From Firmicutes bacterium AM55-24TS (GTDB lineage: Bacteria > Bacillota > Clostridia > UBA1381), in assembly GCA_003460745.1 (NCBI GenBank), contig QTVU01000013.1, positions 6,317-70,316 on the forward strand: a DNA stretch of 64,000 bases, written 5' to 3'. A model generated the notes under the pieces. The model was not told where the DNA came from and made no database searches. It saw nothing but the letters and a program-made list of their open reading frames with translations. Position 1 is the first letter of the stretch, and each line of letters begins with the position of its first letter. Position numbers and translations under genes: made by a program. This document shows, in pieces, positions 1-9,671 of the stretch.

Positions 1-215
1 AGTATTGTTTAATTTAGCAGGTACAGGATGTTGATTTAAGTAAATCTGCACAATCCTAACCCATCTATATGGTATATATTGTATCATATTTTTTTTGTAT
101 GTGCAATATTATTAAGAAACTTTGAATGAAAATATTGCACAAAAAAGCACATCATTTTTTATTCAAAATGCAAAATTCAAGTTGTACATTTTTTATTTTT
201 GTAGATTATTTTTAC

Positions 216-243
216 CAAAAAAAGACCGCTTTCGCGGTCTTTT
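216..243 (-). terminator. Rho-independent terminator of the CE12-like gene
   Basis: A 6-bp GC-rich stem (GACCGC/GCGGTC at 224-229 and 234-239, loop TTTC) lies just past the stop codon at 252. Read on the minus strand it is followed by seven T residues. Flanking A/T on both sides means it could also work in the other direction. Confidence 0.85.
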
Positions 244-251
244 AAGCGTTA

Positions 252-3200
252 TTATTTTGTAACAGTGAAATTGCTGATAGCAATTATTCTTGTTTCCGGT
301 GAACTCTTATCCGCTGAAAATTCTATGCTTGCAATATCTCCTGCATTATCTGTAAGAGTTGTTGTTGCAGATTTTGTACCGTCTGTTACTGTTACAACCT
401 TAGTTTCAGGGTCAATCGTTACAGTTACTGTTGTATATTCTGTCTTTTTATCAGGCAATGTAGCAGCTTCTAATCCTGCTGTTGCAGCTGTACCGGCATA
501 CAATGTACCCCATGAATAACACATTGAGAATATTGTTGTACCTGAAGAATTCTTGAAGTTAAGAGTCTTTAGCTGTCCTGCTCCCCATTTATTTTTCGAG
601 TCAGGTGCCCATGTATGATCAAATTTAACTGTTGTTGCTTTATCAAGAGTTATTCTTGATCCGAATGTATATGTCTGAGTTTGACCTAAACCAGGGAATA
701 CTATAGCAGTCTTTCCGCCAAGAGTCATAAATTTACCTGTATAGTTAGTTGAACCCTCTGCCATATCTTCGTAATATTCATAACCGAATACTGTCAATGT
801 TGCCGTCTTTGTTACGCCGTTTAGTGTACCCTTAATTGTAACGTTCTTTGTCAATGAATCGCCCATTGAGAAACCGTCACCGATTGTAACAACACCGTTT
901 GCGTCTATTGTCACACCTGTTTCATCACAAGACCATGTAACATCTGTGTTTGTAACCTTATCCATAGGTGTTCCGACTGAGTCTGTTGCATTCTTAATTG
1001 AAACAGTTGTTGTTGAGCCGGTTGTCGACTTAATACTTGCAGGTGATAGTGAAAGTTCAAAATCTGTAATATCCGCAACTGTCGGTGCGTTTACAAAATT
1101 AGCTACAATTCTTGAGTCACCGCGAAGTCTGAATGTATATTCATCATCCATTGAAAGTGTTGTTCCGCTTTCAGTCTTCCAACCACGGAATACATATCCT
1201 TCATTTGCTGTTGCCTTTAATGTTACAACATTGTTTAGAGGAAGTGTTTCCATTGTATACTCACTGTCCGGAATCGGTGTTGCAGTCGGTGCAGCTGTCG
1301 GAGCAGGTGCTACACTGCTTACTGTCAACGGAGTCATTTTTTGAAGCGAATCCCAAAGCATTACCTTACTTCCTGTTGTAACTGTGTAATCTTGTGTACC
1401 TGCCTCTTCAAATGTTACAGGAGTTGTTGTAACCTTTTTAATTGTTCCGTTTTCTGTATATTGTGCCTCAACAAGAACTGCTGTCAATGCCTTTGTTGCA
1501 GTTACAACAGCTTTATCGGCAGTAACTGTCAATGTAACGTCACCGTCTGCCAAAGTATTTACTGTTGCTGTTTCATTATCTTTAGCCTCTGCAGTTGCTG
1601 TCGGAGCTGCTGTTGCAGTTGCCTCTGTAGGTTCTGTTGTTGCTGTAGGTTCTGTTGTCGCTGTAGGTTCTGTTGTCGCTGTAGGTTCTGTTGTCACTGT
1701 AGGTTCTGTTGTCGCTGTAGGTTCTGTTGTCGCTGTAGGTTCAGGTGTTACATATGAAAGTGTAACGCTGCCCTTTGCTGTATCATTACTTCTTATGCCG
1801 ATAGTATAGCTTGGAAGTTTTTGATCTTTTAATTTTGCAACTGAAAGGTTTGCTACTTTATTATCAAATGCAACCTTACTTCCGCCGAATAGAAATTGAG
1901 TAATCTTTGTCGGTGTAACTGTCAATTCTGTTGTTTGATAATTGTTAAGTGCAATTTCAACAGGTGTTCCGCCACCTACTGATACAGTTGCAATACCTAA
2001 ATCCATATCAAGAATGTATTGTATATTAGTAAGTGCGGTTGCTGAAATTGTACCGACTTCTTTATTTCCCGCAGTTACCAAACCGCCTGAACCGATTGTG
2101 AACAAGTTAAGGCTTTCTGTACCGCCTAAATTTTTATCGTTATGACCCGTTACAAGATTGAATGTCATACCACCGCCCGATACATACTGAACATCAGCTG
2201 AAACAAGGTATCTGCCTGTTGTACCGATTTCAGTTGAAAGATCTTTTGAATAGTAGAACGAACCTTGGTTGGCACTGCCGTTTTTAGCACCGTCTGATGT
2301 GATTTCAACATATTTTGTTTCATCACTTGTTTGGTTAAGATATGCTGTTATTCCGGCACTGCCGATTTGTGTCCAATCATTAAATTCTTTCAATGATGAT
2401 GTTTTACCGTCATATGTTGCGCCGTAAAATCCAAATTGTTCATTTCCGTCTTTATCTTCATTTAACAGATACTGTTCTTCAACATCTGTCGGAATATATT
2501 CAGCCGAATATTGTACATTTTCAGGGTCAACGGTAAGACCTGTGTCACCGCCGTTGTCCTTAGCTTTCCATACTGTTGCTGTGTATGTATCGCCTTCTTC
2601 AAGTTTTACGTCTGTCGTAAAGTGTGTAATTTCCTGTGTACCGTTGCCTGTTGAGTTATCAACCTGGTCTATAGCATAAATCTTACCCTTTTCCTCACCA
2701 TTCTCGTCTTTAACCGTAATAACGATAATACCGTAAGCACCAAGGTCTATTTTTGCGTCTTGTACAAGCACCTTAGCATAATTCGCCTCACCGGCTTCGT
2801 TGAATTTAATATCTTTAATTACAACAGGATATTCGTTATCTGTCGGAACAACGTATTGCGGCCAAGCGTCATTTGGTGCAGCGCCAAGACTTGTGATTTC
2901 TGTTGAAACAAGGTTTGGTGTTTCGTCTGTAAAGTTATTTACAACAGGTGCCAAAGCAGCCTTTTGTGTTTCGTCCGTTACAGCCTTTGCAGCCTTAACG
3001 AATTCATATGCAAGATTTTCAGCACCTGCATCGTTAGGGTGAGTTTGGTCTGTTCCGCCACCCTTAGCTGTTTGGAAATAGAACTTAATAGCACCCGAAT
3101 CACCGCCGTTATCAGTTGTAATCTTATTATAGAAATCCAAACTGTATGAATTCAAATCAACATATGCAATATCTGTTGCACCGGCTGTTACCTTATCTGC

Positions 3201-4317
3201 AACATACTGTGCACCGGCTGTCGCAAAGCCGTCCAATGTGTGCTGATATGCGCCGTCTGTGAATGTGTTAATTCTTTCGATCGGGCTGACGATAACAAGC
3301 GTTGCACCTACGCTGTGACAAGCATTGTAATACTTATCAAGGTTTGATACATAGCCTGCAGGTCCGTCACTCTTATGGTTGTGACCGTATTCAACGTATA
3401 GGTAGTCGCCAGCTTTAATACGATCCTTTACCATATTAAAGTGGTAGTTATCGGCAGCATTAAGACCGCCCTCGCCTTCGTTTACCATTGCATAATTTCT
3501 CGGCAAATATTTTGTCAAACCTGTACCTACACCTGTGTAGTTTTGAAGTCTGAAGAATGGCAATGAACAGTTACCGTCTGTAACTGTTGAGTCACCAAGC
3601 ACCCAAAATACAGGGTATTCTTGTACTTTTTGAATTTCGATAGATGCGATTGCAGAGTTTTTACCCGCTACGCACACATTTACCATTCCGTCTGCTATAG
3701 TGCCCTTAGGCTCAGACTTTTCGTAGTAAATCGGAGTAGGTCTTACAGAAAACTCGACTGTCTTTGTCTGACCTGCCTCAACCTTTGTATCTGTGAATAT
3801 AGGGTGCTTTCTTTCTGTGTAAAGTGAAATTTCAGCATCTTTAGTTGTATCAAGAGTTGTTACTGTTGCACGAACTCTGTAATATGCCTCATCATCTGCT
3901 TTCAACGCAAAACGTGTAGGATAATATACGTCACCGGCATTTCCGAAGCTATCCTCTCCCACTGAACCGATTGCGTCATTAAGACCTGTACCGCCGCCGG
4001 CTTGAAGTTTTATAACCTGTCCTTTTTGGTTGCCGAAGCCGTCCAAACGATTTCCAAGTTTGTACGAATCTTCGTCAATACCAAGAAAACCATACTCCTT
4101 ATTTGTAACATAATTGGTGTCCGGTGTTACAAGTGTGTAACCGTCTTCTGCATCTGTTCCTGATGCACCGAAATCAAATTTCCACTCTTGCTCAACGGTA
4201 TCACCGTCAAAAATAGGTGTTGTTTCCGCACTTGCCGTCATAGGCAATACGATACTTCCCGCAATCATTGCCGTTGACAATGCCGCACAAAGCAATTTTT
4301 TTTAGATTGTTTTTCAT
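252..4317 (-). CDS. Large secreted rhamnogalacturonan-acetylesterase-like (CE12/SGNH) multidomain protein, frameshifted in signal peptide
   Basis: Predicted extracellular esterase that removes acetyl groups from pectin. After a signal peptide comes a beta-sandwich carrying WKFDFG, common in front of CE12 enzymes (about residues 30-225). An SGNH hydrolase domain follows (about 228-445), with GDST at about 241 as the Ser block, GHN as block III and THPND as the Asp/His block. Then come lectin/CBM-like stretches, a Thr-Pro-Glu repeat linker (about 850-900), a bacterial Ig-like domain and a C-terminal beta domain. The best start is ATG 4317 behind AGGAGAAGG, but an A8 run at 4296-4303 puts the downstream frame out by one. 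With seven A the N-terminus reads MKNNLKKLLCAALSTAM, a normal signal peptide. The uncorrected open frame begins at TTG 4295. Corrected length is about 1354 residues. Family assignment is by motif only; sugar specificity is inference. Confidence 0.8.
1626..1743 (-). repeat. Tandem 18-bp repeats encoding the Thr-Pro-Glu linker
   Basis: About seven near-identical copies of an 18-bp unit (plus-strand GTAGGTTCTGTTGTCGCT) encode repeats of PTATTE in the esterase. The translated unit is a typical flexible, possibly glycosylated linker between secreted-enzyme domains. Copies differ by one or two bases, so copy number could change by slippage in steps that keep the frame. Confidence 0.8.
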
Positions 4318-4447
4318 AAAACCTTCTCCTTTTTTATAAATTTCCTCTCTCAAATTTGCCGTTATAAATTATATTATCATATTCTCTCAAAAAAGAAAAG
4401 CAGATTAATAAAAAAAGTAGTTTTTTTATTAAATCTGCTCTGTTTTT

Positions 4448-5671
4448 TTACTTTTTCTTTCTAAGCATTGCGCCCTCGCAAACAGGCTGTGCCGTTTTAA
4501 ACTTAACTATCTGCTCCGCGTGATTTGCAACTTCGATTTCATTACCGTTTTCGTCGCACATACTGTTAACCGTCTGTACAAAAAACGGTTTCATAGGCTG
4601 AATTATCTCTATTTCGTCCCCCTTAAAGAAACGGTTTCTCTGTGTAATCGTTGCAATGCCCGTTTCCGCGTCATACGACTTGACTATACCGATAAGGTCG
4701 TAATCTCTGATATACGAACTTGATGTGTAAACTTGTGAATTTTCATCGGGCTTGCCGAAATAAAAACCTGTTGTATACGGTCTGTGACTGACCTTGCAAA
4801 GCTCTTCGTATTCCGCTTCATTAAACACATAATTTTCGGGATCGGCACAATATCTGTCAATCTCACGTCTGTACGCCCCAACAACCGTTGCAACATAATA
4901 AGAAGTTTTTACTCTGCCCTCGATTTTAAGGCTCGCAATACCGCTTTGCACAAGCTCAGGTATATGACGGATTGTACACAAGTCCTTTGAATTAAATATA
5001 AACGTACCTCTTTCGTTTTCAAACACGTCCATATATTCACCCGGTCTTGTTTCCTCGACAAGTTTGTAATTCCATCTGCACGGATGTGCGCAAGCACCCA
5101 TGTTTGAGTCACGTCCCGTCATATAGTTTGACAAAAGACATCTGCCCGAATACGATATACACATAGCGCCGTGTATAAATGCTTCAAGCTCCAAATCTTC
5201 AGGAATTTTCTTTTGAAATTCCGCAATTTCTTTAAACGACATTTCTCTTGCAAGCACGACACGCGTTGCGCCCATCTTGTACCACTTTATTGCCGAGCGA
5301 TAATTAATGTTATTCGCCTGTGTACTTACATGAATAGGTATTTCCGGTGCAAGTTCCTGCATCATATCAAACAATCCCAAATCTGCCACAAGCACTGCGT
5401 CAAAGCCGTAATTCTTTATATCTTTGACAAACTCCTCAAATTCTTCAATATCATCATTGTGCGGAAGAATATTCGCGGTAAGGTACACTTTTTTGCCTCT
5501 GTCGTGAGCGTACTTTATACCCTCCTGCATATCTTCCTTTGAAAAATTTTCCGCCGCAACACGTAGTGAAAACATTTCACCGCCGATATACACCGCGTCC
5601 GCACCGTAATCTATCGCTGTTTTCAATTTCTCCAAGCTGCCGCCGGGAGCTAAAAGTTCTGGTTTCTTCAT
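4448..5671 (-). CDS. trhP: Peptidase U32 family protein, TrhP-like tRNA uridine hydroxylation factor
   Basis: The 407-residue length, N-terminal ELLAPGG, the GADAVYIGG motif, and a Cys cluster (CISYSGRC then GACAHPCRW, about residues 168-200) are those of the U32 family. TrhP members are needed for prephenate-dependent 5-hydroxyuridine at tRNA position 34. It lies 19 bp downstream of an O-methyltransferase of the TrmR type, which methylates the same ho5U, and downstream of mltG, as in B. subtilis yrrL-yrrM-yrrN-yrrO. Bacillus carries two tandem trhP genes; here only one is present in the cluster. The old collagenase label for U32 proteins is less likely given this context. Start ATG 5671 begins MKKPELLAPG, the usual N-terminus. 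Confidence 0.85.
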   Translation of the reverse strand: MKKPELLAPGGSLEKLKTAIDYGADAVYIGGEMFSLRVAAENFSKEDMQEGIKYAHDRGKKVYLTANILPHNDDIEEFEEFVKDIKNYGFDAVLVADLGLFDMMQELAPEIPIHVSTQANNINYRSAIKWYKMGATRVVLAREMSFKEIAEFQKKIPEDLELEAFIHGAMCISYSGRCLLSNYMTGRDSNMGACAHPCRWNYKLVEETRPGEYMDVFENERGTFIFNSKDLCTIRHIPELVQSGIASLKIEGRVKTSYYVATVVGAYRREIDRYCADPENYVFNEAEYEELCKVSHRPYTTGFYFGKPDENSQVYTSSSYIRDYDLIGIVKSYDAETGIATITQRNRFFKGDEIEIIQPMKPFFVQTVNSMCDENGNEIEVANHAEQIVKFKTAQPVCEGAMLRKKK

Positions 5672-5690
5672 AATATATTCCTACCCTTTA

Positions 5691-6356
5691 TTATTTCTTT
5701 ACCGATATTGTAACACCGTCACCAAGAGGTAAAAGCGATGTTTCAAGCTCCTTATGCTCCATAAGCATATCAATATATTTTCTAAGACGTTTTACAATCG
5801 TGATTTTTCTTCTCACAACGTGGTTATCGTCCGCTGTCATTCCCTTGTAAAGCACATTGTCGGAAATAAGCACACCGCCTTTTTTCAGCAATCGCACGCA
5901 CTCGTCAAGCATATAAATATAATGTGCTTTCGGACCGTCAAGGAATATCATATCAAAAACTTCATCATCGTCAATATACGAAAGATAATCCTTTGCATCT
6001 GCCTCAATAACAGATATTTTTTCCGCATATCCCGAAGTTTTAATATTCTCCCTTGCAATACGCACCATATCTTCGTTACATTCAAGTGTTGCTATTTCGC
6101 AGTCATCATCTGTAGCCTGTGCCATTAATATAGAAGAATACCCAATCGCACAACCTACTTCAAGTATTTTTTTCGGTTTAACCGTTCTGCACATCACCGA
6201 CAAAAACCTTGCCGTTTCAGGCTCTACTATCGGAACACTGTTTTCTTCCGCATATTTTTCAAGCGAGTGCATAAATTCATCATTATGCACTGTTTTCGCA
6301 CGCAAATATTCCGTTATATACGGCGGAACAATCGCGTCTTTATCATATTCTATCAT
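5691..6356 (-). CDS. trmR: tRNA 5-hydroxyuridine O-methyltransferase (TrmR-like)
   Basis: This 221-residue class I SAM-dependent methyltransferase belongs to the caffeoyl-CoA/catechol O-methyltransferase family. The SAM loop EVGCAIGYSS lies near residue 82, and the metal-binding region FLDGPKAHY near residue 140. In B. subtilis the equivalent gene (yrrM/trmR) sits between mltG and trhP and forms 5-methoxyuridine at the tRNA wobble base. The same order and strand here, with gaps of about 20 bp or less, support that role over a small-molecule substrate. No SAM or metal motif appears damaged. Confidence 0.85.
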   Translation of the reverse strand: MIEYDKDAIVPPYITEYLRAKTVHNDEFMHSLEKYAEENSVPIVEPETARFLSVMCRTVKPKKILEVGCAIGYSSILMAQATDDDCEIATLECNEDMVRIARENIKTSGYAEKISVIEADAKDYLSYIDDDEVFDMIFLDGPKAHYIYMLDECVRLLKKGGVLISDNVLYKGMTADDNHVVRRKITIVKRLRKYIDMLMEHKELETSLLPLGDGVTISVKK

Positions 6357-6369
6357 TTATCAAACCTCT

Positions 6370-7452
6370 TTATTGTTTTAAACTGTCTTGATTTTCAAGT
6401 GCACTGTCATCGACCGAAATATTTTGTTCGGTACTCTGCATTGCCGCAAGGTGTTCTTCATATGTCTTTGAGAAGATATGTGAGCCGTCCTTGCCAAGTA
6501 CAAAGTAATACGCATCGGTTGCCTCCGGATAAAGTGCCGCCTCTATACATTCCGTTCCCGGATTGCATATAGGACCTATCGGAAATCCCGCATACATATA
6601 TGTGTTATACGGTGAATCTATCTGCGTGTCGGCAATCGAAAGTACAGGCTTTCTTTCACCTAAAATATACTGTACCGTCGCACACGACTGGAACTTCATA
6701 CCTGAGTTTCTTCTATTATAAAATACTCCCGCAACTTTTGCTCTTTCCGTTCCGCTGTCCGTTTCACGTTCAACGATTGACGCCATAGTTATAACTTCAT
6801 CAACCGTCAATCCAAGCTCTGTCGCACGTTCATAATACTCCGGTTTAAACTGATTGTCAAATGCCGCAAGCATTAGGTCGATAATATCGTGTGCCGACAT
6901 TCCGTTCGGAATTTCATACGTTGCAGGGAACAAATATCCCTCCATACGTCCGTCACGTTCAGGCAAGTTTTTCAAGAACGCATAATCATAATCGTCGGGA
7001 TTTAAAGCCGCATAAAAGTCCTGCCAGCTTACAATACCTGCCTCATCAAGTTTCTGTGCTATCTGTTTGATTTCATAGCCCTCCGGTATTGTAATTTTCG
7101 CAGCCTCACGGCTCGGCGTTATTATAAGATTAAGTATGTCACTGTAACTCATTCCGTCATCAATAGTTGCCGCACCCGGCTGAAAATTACCGTCATATCC
7201 GCCGAGCTTTGACTGCACCTTAAACAAAAGCGGATACTTTATTATGCCGTTGTCCTTTAACAGTTTTGCAACAGATGACGTACCGTCACCTTCTGCAACC
7301 TCTATTCTCTTACTTCCTTCTTCTATTGAAACACCAAGGCTGTCGCTTAATAGTATGCCCGTTCCCGCAAGACCCAAAACAACTATAACAGCTATGATTA
7401 TCACAGGCACTTTCCATTTGCCGTAACCTGTTTCATGCACCTTTACTGCCAT
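6370..7452 (-). CDS. mltG: Endolytic murein transglycosylase MltG
   Basis: A single-pass membrane enzyme that cleaves nascent glycan strands during peptidoglycan synthesis. The start at ATG 7452 (MAVKVHETG) is chosen because AAGGAGG lies at a proper distance; upstream in-frame codons lack one. A transmembrane segment (about residues 14-36) is followed by a LysM-like region and the YceG domain. The catalytic Glu is in ASIVERET, and the C-terminal SPYNTYMYAGFPIGPI block is typical. It is the first gene of an operon with trmR and trhP. Length 360 residues, normal for the family. Confidence 0.92.
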   Translation of the reverse strand: MAVKVHETGYGKWKVPVIIIAVIVVLGLAGTGILLSDSLGVSIEEGSKRIEVAEGDGTSSVAKLLKDNGIIKYPLLFKVQSKLGGYDGNFQPGAATIDDGMSYSDILNLIITPSREAAKITIPEGYEIKQIAQKLDEAGIVSWQDFYAALNPDDYDYAFLKNLPERDGRMEGYLFPATYEIPNGMSAHDIIDLMLAAFDNQFKPEYYERATELGLTVDEVITMASIVERETDSGTERAKVAGVFYNRRNSGMKFQSCATVQYILGERKPVLSIADTQIDSPYNTYMYAGFPIGPICNPGTECIEAALYPEATDAYYFVLGKDGSHIFSKTYEEHLAAMQSTEQNISVDDSALENQDSLKQ

Positions 7453-7576
7453 AAAAGTGTCCTCCTTATTAATACATATTACTGCTATTCTATAACAAAA
7501 TACACTTTTCGTCAAGTTTTGCGTTTTTTTTGTCAATTTATACGATAACTTTTCTTTAATTTTTACATATTCATAA

Positions 7577-7605
7577 TTGAAAATTTTGAGAAAGTATTAT
7601 ATAAT
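7577..7605 (+). promoter_or_regulatory. Sigma-A promoter of the phosphohexomutase gene
   Basis: TTGAAA at 7577-7582 and TATAAT at 7600-7605 are separated by 17 bp and lie about 35 bp before the start codon, in the spacer that diverges from mltG. Confidence 0.75.
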
Positions 7606-7640
7606 ATTAATATGAGATTATTTTTAAGGAGGAGTTATCA

Positions 7641-9374
7641 ATGGGATACAAGGAAACCTACAACCGTTGGCTTACAAGCGACGTGGTTGATGATGACACA
7701 AAAGCAGAGCTTAAATCTATTGAAAACAACGAAAAAGAAATAGAAGAAAGATTTTATCGTGAACTTGAATTCGGTACAGCCGGTATGAGAGGTATTATCG
7801 GAGCGGGTACGAACAGAATCAATATATATAACGTAAGACGTGCAAGTCAAGGTGTTGCGAAGTACGTTCTTTCAAACGGTGAGGACGCCGCAAAAGCAGG
7901 TGTTCTTATCGGTTACGATACACGTAATTTTTCACGCACATTTGCTGAAGAAACAGCTAAGGTTCTTACTTGTGCAGGTGTAAAGACTTATCTTTTCCCT
8001 ATCGTTCATTCAGTTCCGGAAGTTTCATTCGGTATTCGCGAACTTAGCTGCAGTGCCGGCGTTATGATTACCGCCAGCCACAACCCTAAAGAATACAACG
8101 GTTACAAGGTATACGGCCCTGACGGCGGACAACTTCCTCCGGATGCGGCTGATGTTGTTGTTGCCGCAATCGACAGCTACGATATATTTGACGATGTTAA
8201 GTTTATTTCGCTTGACGAAGCAAAAGAAAAAGGCTTGCTTGAAATCGTAAGCAGTGACCTTGACGAAAAATTCCTTGATGTTGTTCAAACACAACAGCAA
8301 AATCCCGAGGCAGTAGCAGAAGTTGCAGATACATTCAAGCTTATCTACACACCTTTCCACGGCACAGGCTCAAGACCTATCAAGGCAATACTTAACCGTA
8401 TGGGCTTTAAAAATGTGCTTGTCGTTAAGGAACAGGATACAGAGGACGGTAATTTCCCGACTGTTAAGTCACCTAATCCGGAGGACAAGGAAGGGTTTGA
8501 AATTGCTATAAAAATGGCAAAGGAAAATGACGTTGACGTTATCATCGGTACAGACCCCGACTGTGACAGAGTCGGTATAGTTGTTCGTGACGCCGACGGC
8601 ATATACAGAACACTTACAGGCAACCAAACAGGTGCTTTGCTTGTTGAATACATACTTTCATCAAAGAAAGCCAAAGGCACTCTGCCTGAAAACGGCGTTG
8701 TTATCAAGACAATCGTTACAACAGAGCTTGCCGCCGCAATCGCTCATTCATACGGTATCGAAATTATGAACGTGCTTACAGGTTTTAAGTACATAGGCGA
8801 AAAAATGACAGAGTTTGCAAAGACAGGCGACCATACATATCTTATCGGCTTTGAAGAAAGCTACGGTTATCTTGTAGGTACTCACGCACGCGACAAAGAC
8901 GGTGTTGTTGCGACAATGCTTATCGCAGAAATGGCTGCTTACTACAAAACAAAGGGTAAGTCACTTTACGAAGCACTTATGGATATATACAATAAGTACG
9001 GATATTATTCAGAAAAGACAGTTTCATTTGTAATGCCGGGTAAAGACGGTATGGAAAAGATGTCACAGTTACTTACAGACCTACGTCAAACACCGCCGAC
9101 AAAAGTTGCAGGTATGGACGTTGTACTTTACACCGACTATCAGTCACAAACAATTAAAGATACAAAGGGCAATGTTTCACCTCTTAAAGGTTTGCCTAAG
9201 TCAAACGTATTGAAGTACAACCTTTCAGACGAAAAGACTTACTTTATCGTAAGACCGTCGGGAACAGAGCCGAAAATCAAGTTGTATCTCGGCACATTCG
9301 CAGAAAGCTTTGAAACAGCCGAAAAGACTATCGAAAAAGTTCTTGAAGATTGCAAAAAACAACTTGGACTATAA
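7641..9374 (+). CDS. Phosphoglucomutase/phosphomannomutase (alpha-D-phosphohexomutase, PgcA type)
   Basis: Interconverts hexose 1- and 6-phosphates in the cytoplasm, feeding UDP-glucose and envelope polysaccharide synthesis or glycogen breakdown. The 577-residue length is typical for Gram-positive PgcA/PMM2-like enzymes. All four active-site loops are visible: phosphoserine loop TASHNPKEYNG (about 144), Mg loop GTDPDCDR (about 304), sugar-binding GFEESYGYL (about 413) and phosphate-binding RPSGTEPK (about 535). Start ATG 7641 follows AAGGAGGAG. It is monocistronic, with its own promoter and a downstream hairpin terminator. A second phosphohexomutase, glmM, occurs at about 32 kb, so this one is not the glucosamine enzyme. 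Choice between glucose and mannose phosphate cannot be made from sequence alone. Confidence 0.93.
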   Translation: MGYKETYNRWLTSDVVDDDTKAELKSIENNEKEIEERFYRELEFGTAGMRGIIGAGTNRINIYNVRRASQGVAKYVLSNGEDAAKAGVLIGYDTRNFSRTFAEETAKVLTCAGVKTYLFPIVHSVPEVSFGIRELSCSAGVMITASHNPKEYNGYKVYGPDGGQLPPDAADVVVAAIDSYDIFDDVKFISLDEAKEKGLLEIVSSDLDEKFLDVVQTQQQNPEAVAEVADTFKLIYTPFHGTGSRPIKAILNRMGFKNVLVVKEQDTEDGNFPTVKSPNPEDKEGFEIAIKMAKENDVDVIIGTDPDCDRVGIVVRDADGIYRTLTGNQTGALLVEYILSSKKAKGTLPENGVVIKTIVTTELAAAIAHSYGIEIMNVLTGFKYIGEKMTEFAKTGDHTYLIGFEESYGYLVGTHARDKDGVVATMLIAEMAAYYKTKGKSLYEALMDIYNKYGYYSEKTVSFVMPGKDGMEKMSQLLTDLRQTPPTKVAGMDVVLYTDYQSQTIKDTKGNVSPLKGLPKSNVLKYNLSDEKTYFIVRPSGTEPKIKLYLGTFAESFETAEKTIEKVLEDCKKQLGL

Positions 9375-9412
9375 ACCAAAATGCTTTCTCTTTGAGAAAG
9401 GCATTTCAGATT

Positions 9413-9450
9413 GTAGACAAAACCGTTATGGTTTTGTCTACTTTGTTCTT
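9413..9450 (+). terminator. Terminator of the phosphohexomutase gene
   Basis: A perfect 12-bp inverted repeat (GTAGACAAAACC/GGTTTTGTCTAC, loop GTTAT) is followed by TTTGTTCTT. A weaker hairpin (9379-9406) lies between it and the stop codon. Confidence 0.75.
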
Positions 9451-9458
9451 GGGTGTTT

Positions 9459-9620
9459 GAGGTGCAACCTCAATTTATAATCATTTCTGGCGACCTGTGC
9501 GGCAGAAATGGCTTAAAATCTAAAGTTTCGACTTTGGAGGAACTTTATGATTTTTTCTCTAAAAACACTCAAAAATTACATCGCAAGATGTGATGTGAGC
9601 TGTCGACATTTTGTCGACAG
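9459..9620 (+). other. Array of short inverted repeats ahead of the WYL gene
   Basis: Three further hairpins follow the terminator: GAGGT/ACCTC (9459-9471), ATTTCTG/CAGAAAT (9483-9509), and a perfect 9-bp repeat CTGTCGACA/TGTCGACAG with a 3-nt loop (9600-9620). The last contains two GTCGAC palindromes. Function unknown; the last hairpin lies just upstream of the WYL regulator and could be an operator or attenuator. Confidence 0.5.
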
Positions 9621-9645
9621 ACTCATTAACTTGTGGTATCATTAA
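9547..9645 (+). CDS. Possible 32-residue small protein or leader peptide
   Basis: An ATG at 9547 sits 6 nt after a good ribosome site (GGAGG 9536-9540) and opens a 32-codon frame that ends with TAA 27 bp before the WYL regulator start. The predicted peptide is basic and hydrophobic at the N-terminus (MIFSLKTLKN). It crosses the GTCGAC hairpin, so it could equally be chance within a structured leader. No family is recognised. Confidence 0.25.
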   Translation: MIFSLKTLKNYIARCDVSCRHFVDRLINLWYH

Positions 9646-9671
9646 ATTATATTACACTTGGGGGGATTGCA

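Noticed and set aside
1626..1743. Regular repeats that could be taken for a CRISPR array
   Set aside because: Units are contiguous 18-bp coding repeats without spacers. No CRISPR array or cas gene is in the window.
1341..1757. Cys-rich 138-codon frame on the plus strand
   Set aside because: Antisense shadow of the Thr-Pro-Glu repeats in the esterase; no ribosome site and an extreme repetitive composition.
8345..8707. 120-codon minus-strand frame inside the phosphohexomutase gene
   Set aside because: Shadow of a strongly conserved gene; no initiation signal.
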